NCBI RefSeq assembly: GCF_000956535.1
Contig: NZ_JYIY01000074.1
Coordinates: 85,869 to 149,868, forward strand
Direction of reading: 5' to 3'
DNA length: 64,000 nt
Source: Microbacterium ginsengisoli
Lineage (GTDB): Bacteria; Actinomycetota; Actinomycetes; Actinomycetales; Microbacteriaceae
The position numbers and the translations under genes are program-made. How positions within the stretch are numbered: the stretch's first letter is position 1; every line of letters begins with the position of its first letter. This document shows positions 1 through 12,325 of this stretch, in pieces. Below the pieces are notes generated by a model. That model was given only the letters and a program-made list of their open reading frames with translations. It ran no database searches and had not been told where the DNA came from.

Positions 1-2
1 AC

Positions 3-1850
3 GGACCCCGTCGTGGTTCCGGAGATCGTACGGGCCGCCCTTCAGGTGGCGCGTATCGATCAGGCGCGTCGGGGACGGGTCGTTCAGACGACAATCGTGC
101 GCGCCCGGCTCGCTCAGACGACGCCTTCAGCGGCCGCCCGCGTCGTGACGGGCAAGAACGCTCTCCCGGCGGGTCGTCGGGACGGCCCCGCTCGTATGAC
201 GGTGACCGCCCGCGTCGTGACGGCGCAGATCGTCCGCGCCGTGATGGCGGCGATCGTCCATATCGCTCCGGCGGTCGGCCGAGCAACGATGATCGTTCCC
301 CCCGGGGAGACAGGCCGTACCGTTCGGGAGATCGGGCGGCGGATCAGGGCGGCTTCCGCCCGGCCGGGGGCACCTCATCCCCTCGCGGTTCCGGTGGAGA
401 ACGCGATTCTCGTGCGTACAACGGCGGTGAGCGTCGGAATGGGTTCGGCGGTTCGCGGCCTCCGCGCTCCCAGGACGGACAGGGTGGCTATCGCGGTGCA
501 TCCGCACGGGGTGGCGACAGCGGCCGCGTGGGCGGCGCGCCTTCGGGCGGCGGGTACCGCGGCGCGTCGGGTCGTGGGGCGGATCGCGGCGGCTACCGAG
601 GCGGGCCCGATCGTGGCGGAGATCGTGGTGAGTACCGCGGCTCGCACGATCGTGCGTCGGATCGCGGCGGTTACCGTCCGTTTGAACGCAACGCCGAGGG
701 TGGCGGGTATCGCGGCGAGGATCGTGGCGGAGTACGCGGCTCGACGGATCGTGGAGCGGATCGCCGCGAATATCGCGGTGCGGACCGGGGTGCTGATCGG
801 GGTGCGGAGCGCGGAGGCTACCGGGGGGATGGGGCATCCGATCGTCGTTCCTCGCGCCCGCCGCAGGACGCCCGCGCTGACCGCCCTGTCGAGCCGTTCG
901 TTCCCGAGGACGTCACCGGACGTGACCTCGACGGCCGCGCCCGCAACGAGCTGAAGACCCTCAGCAAGGAGAACGCTGAGGAGGTCGCCCGCCATCTCGT
1001 AATGGCGAGCCGCCTGATCGACGAGGACCCCGTACGAGCGGACGCGCACGCTCAGGCCGCCGTGCGGCGCGCCGGGCGTATCGCGATCGTGCGGCAGACC
1101 GCCGGCATCACCGCGTACGCGCGTGGCGAGTTCGCGCTCGCCCTGCGCGAGCTGCGGACCTATCGCCGTATCTCCGGTCGTGACGACTCGATCGCCCTGA
1201 TCGTCGACAGCGAGCGGGGTATCGGTCGGCCTGACCGTGCGCTCGAGGAGGGTCGGGCGGTCGATGTCTCGACTCTCGATGCCGAGCAGCGCGTCGAACT
1301 GGCGATCGCCCTCTCCGGTGCCCGCCTCGACCTCGGACAAGCCGATCGGGCACTGACCGAGCTGGACATTCCCGAGCTCGACCCTGACCGTGCGTTCTCG
1401 TACAGCCCCGCGCTGTTCGCGGCGCGGGCCGGAGTGCTCGAGGAGCTCGGCCGTGAGGCCGAGGCATCCGAGTGGTACCGCCGTGCCGAGATCGCGGCGG
1501 ACGCGATCGACCAGGCCAATGGGTTCGGCGAGGACGAGGAGCTCATCGTCATCTCGGACGACGATGACGAGGACGAGGACGCCCACGACACCGTCGAGAG
1601 CGTCGAAGACTGGGCGCACGTGGAGGATCGTGACGCCGACGAGCACGAGACTCTCGACGAGAGCGAGGACGAGGCGTGCGACGAGCTGCGTGCGCCGGCC
1701 GAATCCGAGATCGATGAGGCGGCCGACGAGCTCGTCGGCGATGAGGCGGATGACGCTCTGCGCGCGCCTGCCCAGCCCGTGGACGACGTCGCAGCGGATG
1801 CGGACGACGAGAAGGTCGCCGACTTGACTGACGACGAGGACGCGCGATGA
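3..1850 (+). CDS. RG-rich, acidic-tailed TPR-like protein (5' partial)
   Basis: The frame is open from the left edge, so the start lies upstream; at least 615 residues are present. The first ~285 visible residues are basic and low in complexity, with irregular repeats around Gly-Tyr-Arg-Gly and Asp-Arg-Gly-Gly, like RGG boxes that bind nucleic acid. Next comes a ~230-residue helical part (starting near VEPFVPEDVTGRDLDG) with Ala/Arg/Leu-rich repeats resembling tetratricopeptide helices. The last ~100 residues are very rich in Asp and Glu. An internal ATG at 528 is in frame but falls inside the repeats, so it is unlikely to be the true start. The stop overlaps the next gene by 4 bases (ATGA), so the two are probably co-transcribed. 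The function is unknown; RNA binding is an inference from the RG repeats. Confidence 0.75.
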   Translation, partial: GPRRGSGDRTGRPSGGAYRSGASGTGRSDDNRARPARSDDAFSGRPRRDGQERSPGGSSGRPRSYDGDRPRRDGADRPRRDGGDRPYRSGGRPSNDDRSPRGDRPYRSGDRAADQGGFRPAGGTSSPRGSGGERDSRAYNGGERRNGFGGSRPPRSQDGQGGYRGASARGGDSGRVGGAPSGGGYRGASGRGADRGGYRGGPDRGGDRGEYRGSHDRASDRGGYRPFERNAEGGGYRGEDRGGVRGSTDRGADRREYRGADRGADRGAERGGYRGDGASDRRSSRPPQDARADRPVEPFVPEDVTGRDLDGRARNELKTLSKENAEEVARHLVMASRLIDEDPVRADAHAQAAVRRAGRIAIVRQTAGITAYARGEFALALRELRTYRRISGRDDSIALIVDSERGIGRPDRALEEGRAVDVSTLDAEQRVELAIALSGARLDLGQADRALTELDIPELDPDRAFSYSPALFAARAGVLEELGREAEASEWYRRAEIAADAIDQANGFGEDEELIVISDDDDEDEDAHDTVESVEDWAHVEDRDADEHETLDESEDEACDELRAPAESEIDEAADELVGDEADDALRAPAQPVDDVAADADDEKVADLTDDEDAR

Positions 1851-2887
1851 TCTTCGGGCGGAAGGCCGCGGCATCCGCCCCCCTCGACGGGGTGGATGCG
1901 GTGCTCGCCGACCTCGACGGTGTGGTGTACGCCGGGCCGCGGGCGATTCCGCACGCCGTCGAGAGCCTCAACGCGGCCGCGGCCTCGGGCCGCCGCCTCG
2001 GCTTCATCACCAACAATGCGTCGCGCACCGACGCCACCGTCGCCGCCCACCTGCGCGAGCTGGGCCTGGCCGGCGTGCAGCCGACCGACATCGTCACGAG
2101 CCCGCAGGCCGCCATGCGGCTGCTCACCGCGCGCGTACCCGCGGGGTCGCGCATCCTCGTGATCGGTGGCGACGGGCTCGTGACCGAGGTGGAGAAGGCC
2201 GGATTCACCGTCACGCGCAGCGCCGACGACGCGCCCGCCGCCGTCGTGCAGGGCTTCGCACCCGAGGTCGGCTGGAAGGATCTCGCCGAAGCCGCGTACG
2301 CCCTCGCGACGCCGGAGGAGGAGGGCGGGATCCCCTGGATCGCGACCAACACCGACTGGACGATCCCTCAGGGCCGCGGCATCGCCCCGGGAAACGGCAC
2401 GCTGGTCTCGGCCGTGCACACGGCCGTCGGCCGGCTCGCCGTCGTCGCCGGCAAGCCGGAGGCGCCCATCTTCCACGAGGCCGTCGCACGGTTCGGGGCG
2501 CAGCATCCGCTCTTCATCGGCGACCGACTCGACACCGACATCGCGGGCGCTCAGGCCGCCGACATCGCGTCGGCGCTGGTGCTCACCGGGATCGACCGGC
2601 CCAAGCATGTGCTCGCCGCGCCCGAGACCTCGCGTCCGACGTTCATCCTGCGCGACCTCCGCGACCTGACGGCGCCCTACCCCGAGACGATCACCTCCGG
2701 GGACGTGACGACTGTCGGGAAAGCGAAGGTCGCGATCGACGGTGTCGATCTGCGCGTGGTCTCCGCGGGCGACGAGCCGATCGACCTGCTGCGGGCCGGA
2801 GCGGCCGCGATCTGGGGGAGCGGGCGCGCGATCTTCGGCTTCCGTGTGCCGGAGGAGCTGTACGCCGATCCGTTCCGCGTCAGCTGA
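1847..2887 (+). CDS. HAD-superfamily (IIA) phosphatase
   Basis: 346 residues. The N-terminal DLDGVVY (D22, D24) supplies the catalytic aspartates of the haloacid dehalogenase fold. The Thr-Asn-Asn stretch (ITNNASR, about residue 54) is motif II, and GDRLDTDIAGA near residue 225 is the metal-binding motif. Length and the large C2-type cap fit the NagD/p-nitrophenylphosphatase (IIA) group, which dephosphorylates small phosphometabolites in the cytosol. The last ~65 residues (from about VTTVGKAKVAIDG) form an extra domain I do not recognise. The start overlaps the upstream stop (ATGA), so the two genes are translationally coupled. The substrate cannot be read from the sequence. Confidence 0.88.
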   Translation: MIFGRKAAASAPLDGVDAVLADLDGVVYAGPRAIPHAVESLNAAAASGRRLGFITNNASRTDATVAAHLRELGLAGVQPTDIVTSPQAAMRLLTARVPAGSRILVIGGDGLVTEVEKAGFTVTRSADDAPAAVVQGFAPEVGWKDLAEAAYALATPEEEGGIPWIATNTDWTIPQGRGIAPGNGTLVSAVHTAVGRLAVVAGKPEAPIFHEAVARFGAQHPLFIGDRLDTDIAGAQAADIASALVLTGIDRPKHVLAAPETSRPTFILRDLRDLTAPYPETITSGDVTTVGKAKVAIDGVDLRVVSAGDEPIDLLRAGAAAIWGSGRAIFGFRVPEELYADPFRVS

Positions 2888-2962
2888 GGCAGCGACGCCG
2901 GTCGTTCGCGCCACGGGCGCGGGAGCCCGCCGGTGCGCTGTGCGGACACGTATTCTGGGATC

Positions 2963-3118
2963 ATGTCGACCGCCGCGCCCGAGTCCTCCGACGCCCGCCC
3001 CGACCTGGTCGGCGAGCTCGAGGTGATCGAGCAGCAGCCGCTCGCCGCGCGCGCCGCCGGCTACCAGCACGTGCTCGACGACCTCACCCGCCGGCTCGAC
3101 GCCGCGCCCGGGGCCTGA
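2963..3118 (+). CDS. small conserved-looking acidic protein (51 aa)
   Basis: A 51-residue frame begins MSTAAPESSD and ends one base into the ATG of the rRNA methyltransferase gene (TGATG overlap). A longer frame from 2933 exists, but ATG 2963 gives a more natural N terminus. The protein is mostly helical and charged (VGELEVIEQQPLAARAAGYQ) with no motif I recognise. Small proteins of this kind precede tlyA in related actinobacteria, and the tight junction argues that it is real. No function is assigned. Confidence 0.6.
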   Translation: MSTAAPESSDARPDLVGELEVIEQQPLAARAAGYQHVLDDLTRRLDAAPGA

Positions 3119-3918
3119 TGGCCGGGCGCCTCGACGCCGAACTCGCCCGCCGCGGACTCGCCCGATCCCGCACGCACGCGGCGACGCTCATCGCCGACGG
3201 GCTCGTCACCGTCGACGGCACGCCGGTGGTGAAAGCCTCGACGACGGTGAGCGATGACGCGCACCTCGAGGTGGCGGCATCCGATCACTACGTCAGTCGG
3301 GGCGCGCACAAGCTCATTGCGGCGCTCGACGCCTTCGCGATCGACGTCACCGGGCGCCTCGCGCTCGACATGGGCGCCTCGACCGGCGGGTTCACGCAGG
3401 TGCTGCGCGAGCGCGGCGCGCGGCGCGTGCTCGCCGTCGACGTCGGTCACGGCCAGCTCGCGGCCGAGGTCGCGCGCGACCCCGGGGTGACGGCGGTCGA
3501 GGGCTTCAACGTGCGATTCATGACCCGCGCCGCGCTCGCCGGGGCGACAGGCGAGGATGCCGCGCCCGACGTCGTCGTCGGCGATCTGTCGTTCATCTCG
3601 CTCGCCCTCGTGCTTCCTGCGGTCGCGGAGGTGGCGGCATCCGATGCCCGCATCGTGCTGCTCGTGAAGCCGCAGTTCGAGGTCGGCCGCACCGCCGTCA
3701 CGGGGGGACTCGTGACGGATCCCGCGCTGAGGGAGGACGCCGTCAACGGCGTGCTCTGGGCCGCCTGGGATCTGGGCCTCGGCACCGCCGGCGTCGTCTC
3801 CTCCCCGATCGCGGGCACGCACGGGAATCGCGAATATCTCGTGCACCTGCGGCCGGGCGGCGGGACGCTTCCGACAGAATGGAGCGAGGCGGTCCACAGC
3901 ATGACGGGAGGGCGATGA
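3118..3918 (+). CDS. tlyA: TlyA-family rRNA (cytidine-2'-O)-methyltransferase
   Basis: 266 residues. The first ~60 are an S4 RNA-binding domain (RLDAELARRGLARSRTHA). A Rossmann methyltransferase follows, with an SAM-binding loop ALDMGASTGGF near residue 83 and VLAVDVGHGQL after it. TlyA proteins methylate the 2'-O of cytidines in 16S and 23S rRNA, and in mycobacteria their loss causes capreomycin resistance. The gene starts inside the stop of the small upstream gene and overlaps nadK by 4 bases, which is the usual actinobacterial tlyA-nadK-recN order. Length is normal for the family. Confidence 0.92.
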   Translation: MAGRLDAELARRGLARSRTHAATLIADGLVTVDGTPVVKASTTVSDDAHLEVAASDHYVSRGAHKLIAALDAFAIDVTGRLALDMGASTGGFTQVLRERGARRVLAVDVGHGQLAAEVARDPGVTAVEGFNVRFMTRAALAGATGEDAAPDVVVGDLSFISLALVLPAVAEVAASDARIVLLVKPQFEVGRTAVTGGLVTDPALREDAVNGVLWAAWDLGLGTAGVVSSPIAGTHGNREYLVHLRPGGGTLPTEWSEAVHSMTGGR

Positions 3919-4883
3919 GCGAGGAACGCTACATCCTGGTGGTGGCCCACGCCCGCCGTGCGGCGACGGTCGACGCGGCGGAACGCGTCATCCGCGCCCT
4001 GGTCGACGCGGGAGCATCGCCCGTGCTCGCCCGCGACGATCGAGAAGAGCTCGGCGAGGTGCTGCCTGCGGCCGCGAACCTTCCGCGTCTCGGCATCGAG
4101 GTGCCGGTCGACGGGGTCGAGATCGCGGTGGTGCTCGGCGGCGACGGCACGATCCTGCGCGCGGCGGAGCTCGTGCGCGGCGCCGCGGTGCCGATCCTCG
4201 GCATCAACCTCGGTCACGTCGGGTTCCTCGCCGAGAGCGAGCGCGACGACCTGGATGAAGCCGTCGCGCGCGTCATCTCGCGGGAGTACCGCGTCGAGGA
4301 GCGCCTGACGGTGTCGGTGAGGGTGAAGAACAGCCGCGGCGAGGTCGTCTACGAGACCTGGGCGCTCAACGAGGCGACCGTCGAGAAGGCGAGCCGCGAG
4401 CGCATGCTCGAGGTCGTCATCGAGATCGACGGGCGCCCGCTGTCGAGCTTCGGATGCGACGGGGTCGTCGTCTCCACCCCGACCGGGTCGACCGCCTACA
4501 ACTTCTCGGCCGGCGGGCCTGTCATCTGGCCGTCCGTCGAGGCGCTCGCCGTCGTCCCGCTGTCGGCGCACGCCCTCTTCGCGAAGCCGCTCGTCGTGGG
4601 ACCGGAGGCGGCCGTCGCCGTCGAGGTGCTCGCGCGCACCGACGGCGTCGGCATCTTGTGGGCCGACGGTCGTCGCTCGCATGAGCTGCCCCCGGGTGCG
4701 CGCGTCGTCGTGCGCCGCTCTCCCGAGCCGGTGCGCCTCGCACGCCTGCACGCGCCGGCCTTCACCGACCGCCTGGTGCGCAAGTTCCATCTGCCGGTGG
4801 CCGGTTGGCGCGGGCCCGACGAGCTGTCGACCGGCACCCACCCGATCATCGGCGGGGCCCGGGACGAGGGCGACGACGCGTGA
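3915..4883 (+). CDS. nadK: NAD kinase
   Basis: 322 residues from ATG 3915, chosen over an in-frame start at 3879 because GGGAGGG lies just upstream and the ATGA overlap with tlyA is typical. The enzyme phosphorylates NAD to NADP in the cytosol. Diagnostic motifs are GGDGT at residues 75-79, GINLGHVGFL, and the family signature around CDGVVVSTPTGSTAY. Length is as expected. It ends in a GTGA overlap with recN, so the three genes are likely one transcript. Confidence 0.95.
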   Translation: MSEERYILVVAHARRAATVDAAERVIRALVDAGASPVLARDDREELGEVLPAAANLPRLGIEVPVDGVEIAVVLGGDGTILRAAELVRGAAVPILGINLGHVGFLAESERDDLDEAVARVISREYRVEERLTVSVRVKNSRGEVVYETWALNEATVEKASRERMLEVVIEIDGRPLSSFGCDGVVVSTPTGSTAYNFSAGGPVIWPSVEALAVVPLSAHALFAKPLVVGPEAAVAVEVLARTDGVGILWADGRRSHELPPGARVVVRRSPEPVRLARLHAPAFTDRLVRKFHLPVAGWRGPDELSTGTHPIIGGARDEGDDA

Positions 4884-6577
4884 TCGAGCAGTTGCACCTG
4901 CAGGGCCTCGGCGTCATCGACGACGCCGTGCTGCCCATCGGTCCCGGCTTCACCGCGATCACGGGAGAGACCGGCGCCGGCAAGACCATGGTGGTCACCG
5001 GCCTCGGACTCGTGCTCGGTGCCCGCGCCGACTCGGGCGCGGTGCGCGCCGGGGCATCCGCGGCGAGCGTCGACGGCGTCTGGATCGTCCCGATGACGGG
5101 GGCTGTCGCCGAGCGCGTCGCCGACGCCGGCGGCGACCTCGACGACCTCGGCGACGGCCGCGCCGAACTGCTGCTCGGTCGCTCGCTCAGCGCCGAGGGG
5201 CGAAGTCGTGCCTACGTCGGCGGGCGCAGCGCCCCGGTCGGGGTGCTGTCCGAGCTCGCGGAGCACCTCGTCGTCGTGCACGGGCAGTCCGACCAGCTGC
5301 GTCTGCGTTCGGCCGCCGCCCAGCGCGACGCCCTCGACCGGTTCGGCGGAGCGACGATCTCCGCGGCTCTCGAGGGCTACCGCGCCGCCTACGCGCGCGT
5401 GCGCGAACTCGACCGGGTGCTGGCCGAGCTGGAGGGCGACGGCGAAGCCCGCTCCCGCGAGGCTGCGACGCTACGCGCCGACCTCGCCGCGATCGAGGCC
5501 GTCGATCCCCAGCCGGGGGAGGACGTCGACGTCGCCGCGCGAGCAGAACGTCTCGCGCACGCGGAAGACCTGCGTGCCGCCGCGACTCAGGCGCACGACG
5601 CGCTCTCCCGTGACGACGACCTTCCCGACGTGATCGGCCTCCTCGGCGAGGCGCGGCACGCCCTCGAGCGCGCCGCCGACAATGACGCCGCGCTCGCAGA
5701 GATCGCCGGACAGGTCACCGAGCTCGGATACCGGGCGACGGATGCCGCGGCCGCCCTCGCCGCCTACCTCGCCGACCTCGACGAGTCGGGTCCGCAGGAG
5801 CTCGCCGCGCTCGAGGAGCGGCGGGCCGCGCTCGGCGCGCTCGTGCGCGCCCACGGCTCCCTCGACGCCGCCCTGGAGCTCGCCCGCACCGGCGCCCTGC
5901 GCCTCCTCGACCTCGACGACGATCCCGACCGGGTCGATGCCCTGCGCGCCGAACGCGTGGCCGCCGCCGAAGACCTGGATGCCGCGGCCGCCGCACTCAC
6001 GCAGGCGCGGGAGCACGCGGCATCCGCACTGGCGAGCGCCGTCACCGACGAGCTGCACGCACTCGCCCTGCCCGACGCGACCGTCACCATCGCGATCACC
6101 GAGACGGCCGAGTCATCGTCGGGTCGCGACGAGGTGGCGATCCTGCTCGCACCGCACCCGGGCGCGCAGCCGCGACCGGTCGCCCGCAGTGCGTCGGGCG
6201 GCGAACTCAGTCGCGTGATGCTCGCGATCGAGGTCGTCATCGCCTCCACCGACCCGGTGCCGACCTTCGTATTCGACGAGATCGACGCGGGCATCGGAGG
6301 CGCCGCGGCGATCGAGGTCGGTCGCCGGCTGCACCGGCTCGCCGAGACATCCCAGGTGATCGTCGTCACCCATCTCGCGCAGGTGGCCGCCTTCGCCGGC
6401 AACCATCTCACCGTCGTCAAGGCCAGCGACGGGTCGGTGACGTCCTCGAGCGTGCGCCGGCTCGACGGCGCCGAGCGCGAGGCCGAGATGGCCCGGCTGC
6501 TGTCGGGGCTCTCCGACTCGGCGTCGGCGCTGAGCCACGCCCGCGAGTTGCTGGACCTCGCCCCCCCGACCCGCTGA
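4880..6577 (+). CDS. recN: DNA repair ATPase RecN
   Basis: 565 residues from GTG 4880, which overlaps the nadK stop (GTGA). A longer frame from 4805 reads through nadK and is discarded. The SMC-like ATPase has Walker A GETGAGKT at residues 29-36, a central ~300-residue alanine- and glutamate-rich coiled-coil region, a signature ASGGELSR, and Walker B FVFDEIDAGIGG near the C terminus. RecN acts at double-strand breaks. The arrangement nadK-recN-pyrG is conserved in actinobacteria. Confidence 0.95.
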   Translation: MIEQLHLQGLGVIDDAVLPIGPGFTAITGETGAGKTMVVTGLGLVLGARADSGAVRAGASAASVDGVWIVPMTGAVAERVADAGGDLDDLGDGRAELLLGRSLSAEGRSRAYVGGRSAPVGVLSELAEHLVVVHGQSDQLRLRSAAAQRDALDRFGGATISAALEGYRAAYARVRELDRVLAELEGDGEARSREAATLRADLAAIEAVDPQPGEDVDVAARAERLAHAEDLRAAATQAHDALSRDDDLPDVIGLLGEARHALERAADNDAALAEIAGQVTELGYRATDAAAALAAYLADLDESGPQELAALEERRAALGALVRAHGSLDAALELARTGALRLLDLDDDPDRVDALRAERVAAAEDLDAAAAALTQAREHAASALASAVTDELHALALPDATVTIAITETAESSSGRDEVAILLAPHPGAQPRPVARSASGGELSRVMLAIEVVIASTDPVPTFVFDEIDAGIGGAAAIEVGRRLHRLAETSQVIVVTHLAQVAAFAGNHLTVVKASDGSVTSSSVRRLDGAEREAEMARLLSGLSDSASALSHARELLDLAPPTR

Positions 6578-6583
6578 TAGGAT
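6578..6583 (+). promoter_or_regulatory. putative -10 element of pyrG (leaderless transcript)
   Basis: TAGGAT directly follows the recN stop and lies 9-11 bases before the pyrG start codons. No Shine-Dalgarno sequence fits between them, so a leaderless pyrG mRNA is likely. This is an inference from spacing only. Confidence 0.35.
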
Positions 6584-6585
6584 GA

Positions 6586-8863
<2,278 letters not shown>

Positions 8864-8879
8864 CCGGAGCGGCGCGACC

Positions 8880-9803
8880 GTGACCCCCGAGCGCGCCCTC
8901 GACCGGTACCTGCGCCATCTCACGATCGAACGCGGGCTGTCGCCGCACAGCCTCGCCGCGTACCGCCGCGACCTCACGCGCTACCTGGCGTGGCTCGAGA
9001 CGCGCGACGTGACGGATGTCGCGGCGCTCACGGCGAACGATGTCGACGGGTTCCTCGCCGAGGTCGCCTCGGGCGAGCCGCGGCCCGCGGCATCCAGTCT
9101 CGCGCGCCTGCAGTCGTCGGTGCGGGGACTGCACCGCTTCGCGCTGCGCGAGGGATGGGCCGAGGTCGACCCGACGACGCGGCTCGTCGCGCCGAAGCTG
9201 CCGAAGCGCCTGCCGAAGGCGCTCACGATCGACCAGGTCGACCGGCTCCTCGACGGCGCCGGCCCCGCCCCGGGCGCGCAGCATGACGCGAGCGCGGTGC
9301 AGCTGCGCGACCGCGCGCTGCTCGAGCTGCTGTACGCCACCGGAGCGCGCGTGTCGGAGGCGGTCTCCCTCGATGTCGACGACGTCATCGACACCGAGAT
9401 CGTGCGCGTGCGCGGCAAGGGGTCGAAGGAGCGCATCGTGCCGCTCGGATCGTACGCGCGCGAGGCGCTCGGGGCCTACCTCACGCGGGTGCGACCCGCA
9501 CTCGCCCGCCGTGGGCGGGCGAGTGCGCGCCTCTTCCTCGGGGTGCGCGGCGCTCCGCTGTCACGGCAGAGCGCGTGGCTCGTGATCCAGGATGCCGCGG
9601 AGCGCGCCGGCCTCGACGCCCACGTGTCCCCGCACACGCTGCGGCACTCCTTCGCGACCCACCTGCTGCAGGGCGGGGCGGACGTGCGAGTCGTGCAGGA
9701 GCTGCTCGGACACGCCTCCGTCGCCACCACCCAGATCTACACGCACGTGAGCGTCGACACGCTGCGGGAGGTCTACGCGTCTTCGCATCCGCGCGCGCGG
9801 TAG
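8880..9803 (+). CDS. xerD: tyrosine recombinase XerD
   Basis: 307 residues from GTG 8880. The N-terminal SAM-like core-binding domain (about residues 1-95) precedes the catalytic domain, where the visible residues are Arg in GARVSEA, Lys in [17 protein letters not shown], His in LLGHASV and Tyr in TTQIYTH. XerD with XerC resolves chromosome dimers at dif. Its position beside parA, scpA and scpB, all chromosome-maintenance genes, supports the housekeeping role rather than a mobile-element integrase. Confidence 0.93.
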   Translation: MTPERALDRYLRHLTIERGLSPHSLAAYRRDLTRYLAWLETRDVTDVAALTANDVDGFLAEVASGEPRPAASSLARLQSSVRGLHRFALREGWAEVDPTTRLVAPKLPKRLPKALTIDQVDRLLDGAGPAPGAQHDASAVQLRDRALLELLYATGARVSEAVSLDVDDVIDTEIVRVRGKGSKERIVPLGSYAREALGAYLTRVRPALARRGRASARLFLGVRGAPLSRQSAWLVIQDAAERAGLDAHVSPHTLRHSFATHLLQGGADVRVVQELLGHASVATTQIYTHVSVDTLREVYASSHPRAR

Positions 9804-9828
9804 CCGCGGCATCCGCTCTGCTCGTCGC

Positions 9829-9834
9829 TAGAAT
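9829..9834 (+). promoter_or_regulatory. putative -10 element before parA
   Basis: TAGAAT lies in the 60-base gap between xerD and the parA-like gene. It is followed by an AAGAAGGAG ribosome-binding site and GTG 9864. This is one of few non-overlapping junctions in the core run, so a secondary promoter here is plausible. A -35 element is not obvious. Confidence 0.35.
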
Positions 9835-9863
9835 CGACCGAACGATCCGCAAGAAGGAGCACG

Positions 9864-10737
<874 letters not shown>

Positions 10738-10754
<17 letters not shown>

Positions 10755-11694
10755 CGAGGCGGCAGCACCCGACGTCGTCGACCCCCTCGCGCCCGCCGAC
10801 GCCGACGCCGCGGCGGACCCCGCGCACGACTCCGCGAGCGCGGATATCGCCCCGTCCGCCGACGCCCCTGCCGGCGACGCGGAGAGCGCGTCGGAGAACG
10901 CGGATGCCGCGGCATCCGGTTTTCGCGTGTCCCTCGGCGTCTTCGACGGCCCGTTCGATCTGCTGCTCACCCTGATCTCCCGGCGGGAGCTCGACATCAC
11001 CGAGGTGTCGCTGAGCGCGGTCACCGACGAGTTCATCGCGTACCTGCGCGAGCTCGACCCTGACGAGGAGATGGAGCAGGCGTCGGAATTCCTCGTCGTG
11101 GCCGCGACGCTGCTCGACATGAAGGTCGCCGGCCTCCTGCCGCAGGGCGAGCTGATCGACGCGGAATCGGTCGCGCTGCTCGAGGCGCGCGACCTGCTGT
11201 TCGCGCGCCTGCTGCAGTACCGCGCCTTCAAGGAGGTCTCCGCGTGGTTCGCGCGCTCGCTCGAGCGCGAGGACCGGCGCCACACGCGGGCCGCGCGCCT
11301 CGACGAGAAGTTCCGCCGCACGGTGCCGGAGCTCGTCTGGACGCTCACGCCCGACGACTTCGCGGCGCTCGCCATGCTCGCGTTCGCTCCCCGCGCGATC
11401 CCCGAGGTCGGGCTCGACCACCTGCACGCGCCGCTCGTGAGCATCCGCGAGCAGGCCGCGATCGTGGTGACGCTGCTGCGCTCGGCGGGCACGCTGTCGT
11501 TCCGCGAGCTCGTCGCCGGCGTCGCGCAGCCCGGTATCGTGGTCGCGCGCTTCCTGTCGATCCTCGAGCTCTACCGCCATGCGGCGCTGTCGTTCGAACA
11601 GCTGGAGCCCCTGGGGGAGCTGACGCTCCGATGGAGCGCCGACCGGTGGAGCGACGAGACGCTGGCGAGTTTGGGAGCCGACTATGACCGTTGA
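10738..11694 (+). CDS. scpA: segregation and condensation protein A
   Basis: 318 residues from GTG 10738, which overlaps the end of the ParA-like gene and has GGGAG upstream; an upstream TTG at 10717 is possible. The first ~60 residues are an Ala/Asp-rich linker unusual for ScpA. The kleisin begins at FRVSLGVFDGPFDLLLTLIS, the family signature. ScpA bridges the SMC heads and binds ScpB in the condensin complex. The downstream gene is scpB. Confidence 0.92.
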
Positions 11695-12325
11695 CGAGAC
11701 ATCCGACGACGTCGCCGCCCCCGCGGCCGACGGCCTCGTGTCGGCCGACCCGGTGCGCTGGCCGCAGGATGTCGGCTCGGTGGCCCGGCGTCTCGAGGCG
11801 ATCCTGCTGATGATCGACGAGCCCCACAGCCTGGTGAGCCTCGCGGCGGCGGTGAACGCGCCGGTCGCGGCCGCGCGCGCCGCCCTGCAGGCGCTCGTCG
11901 CCGACTACGACGGCGAGTCCGACGGCCCGCGTCGCGGGTTCGAGCTGCGGGAGGTCGGCGGCGGCTGGCGCCTCTACGTGCGCGAGGACTACGACCCGCT
12001 CGTGGCCGAGTTCCTCGGCGGGCAGGCGCCGTCGCGCCTGTCGCAGGCCGCGCTCGAGACCCTTGCGGTCATCGCCTACAAGCAGCCGGTGACCCGCGGC
12101 CAGGTCGCGCAGATCCGCGCAGTGAACGTCGACTCCGTCGTGCGCACGCTCGTCTCCCGCGGACTCATCACCGAGGTCGGACAGGACGCCGAGACCGGCG
12201 CGATCCTGTACGGCACCTCCGACGCGCTGCTCGAGCACCTCGGCATCAACTCGCTCGACGACCTCCCGCACATTTCACCCCTGCTTGACGACGGTTCGCG
12301 CGGCTTCGACGAGGCGTTCCGGTGA
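11684..12325 (+). CDS. scpB: segregation and condensation protein B
   Basis: 213 residues, starting 11 bases inside scpA. Two winged-helix domains are implied by GSVARRLEAILLMIDEP and ALETLAVIAYKQPVTRGQVAQIR, the latter being the ScpB signature. It dimerises and binds the ScpA kleisin to form SMC-ScpAB condensin. The 4-base overlap with the pseudouridine synthase gene downstream indicates a continuing operon. Confidence 0.93.
   Translation: MTVDETSDDVAAPAADGLVSADPVRWPQDVGSVARRLEAILLMIDEPHSLVSLAAAVNAPVAAARAALQALVADYDGESDGPRRGFELREVGGGWRLYVREDYDPLVAEFLGGQAPSRLSQAALETLAVIAYKQPVTRGQVAQIRAVNVDSVVRTLVSRGLITEVGQDAETGAILYGTSDALLEHLGINSLDDLPHISPLLDDGSRGFDEAFR

Noticed and set aside
1..860. Repetitive sequence at the window start as a CRISPR or satellite
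   Set aside because: Repeats are irregular, keep one reading frame and encode RG/GYRG residues; no spacer structure.
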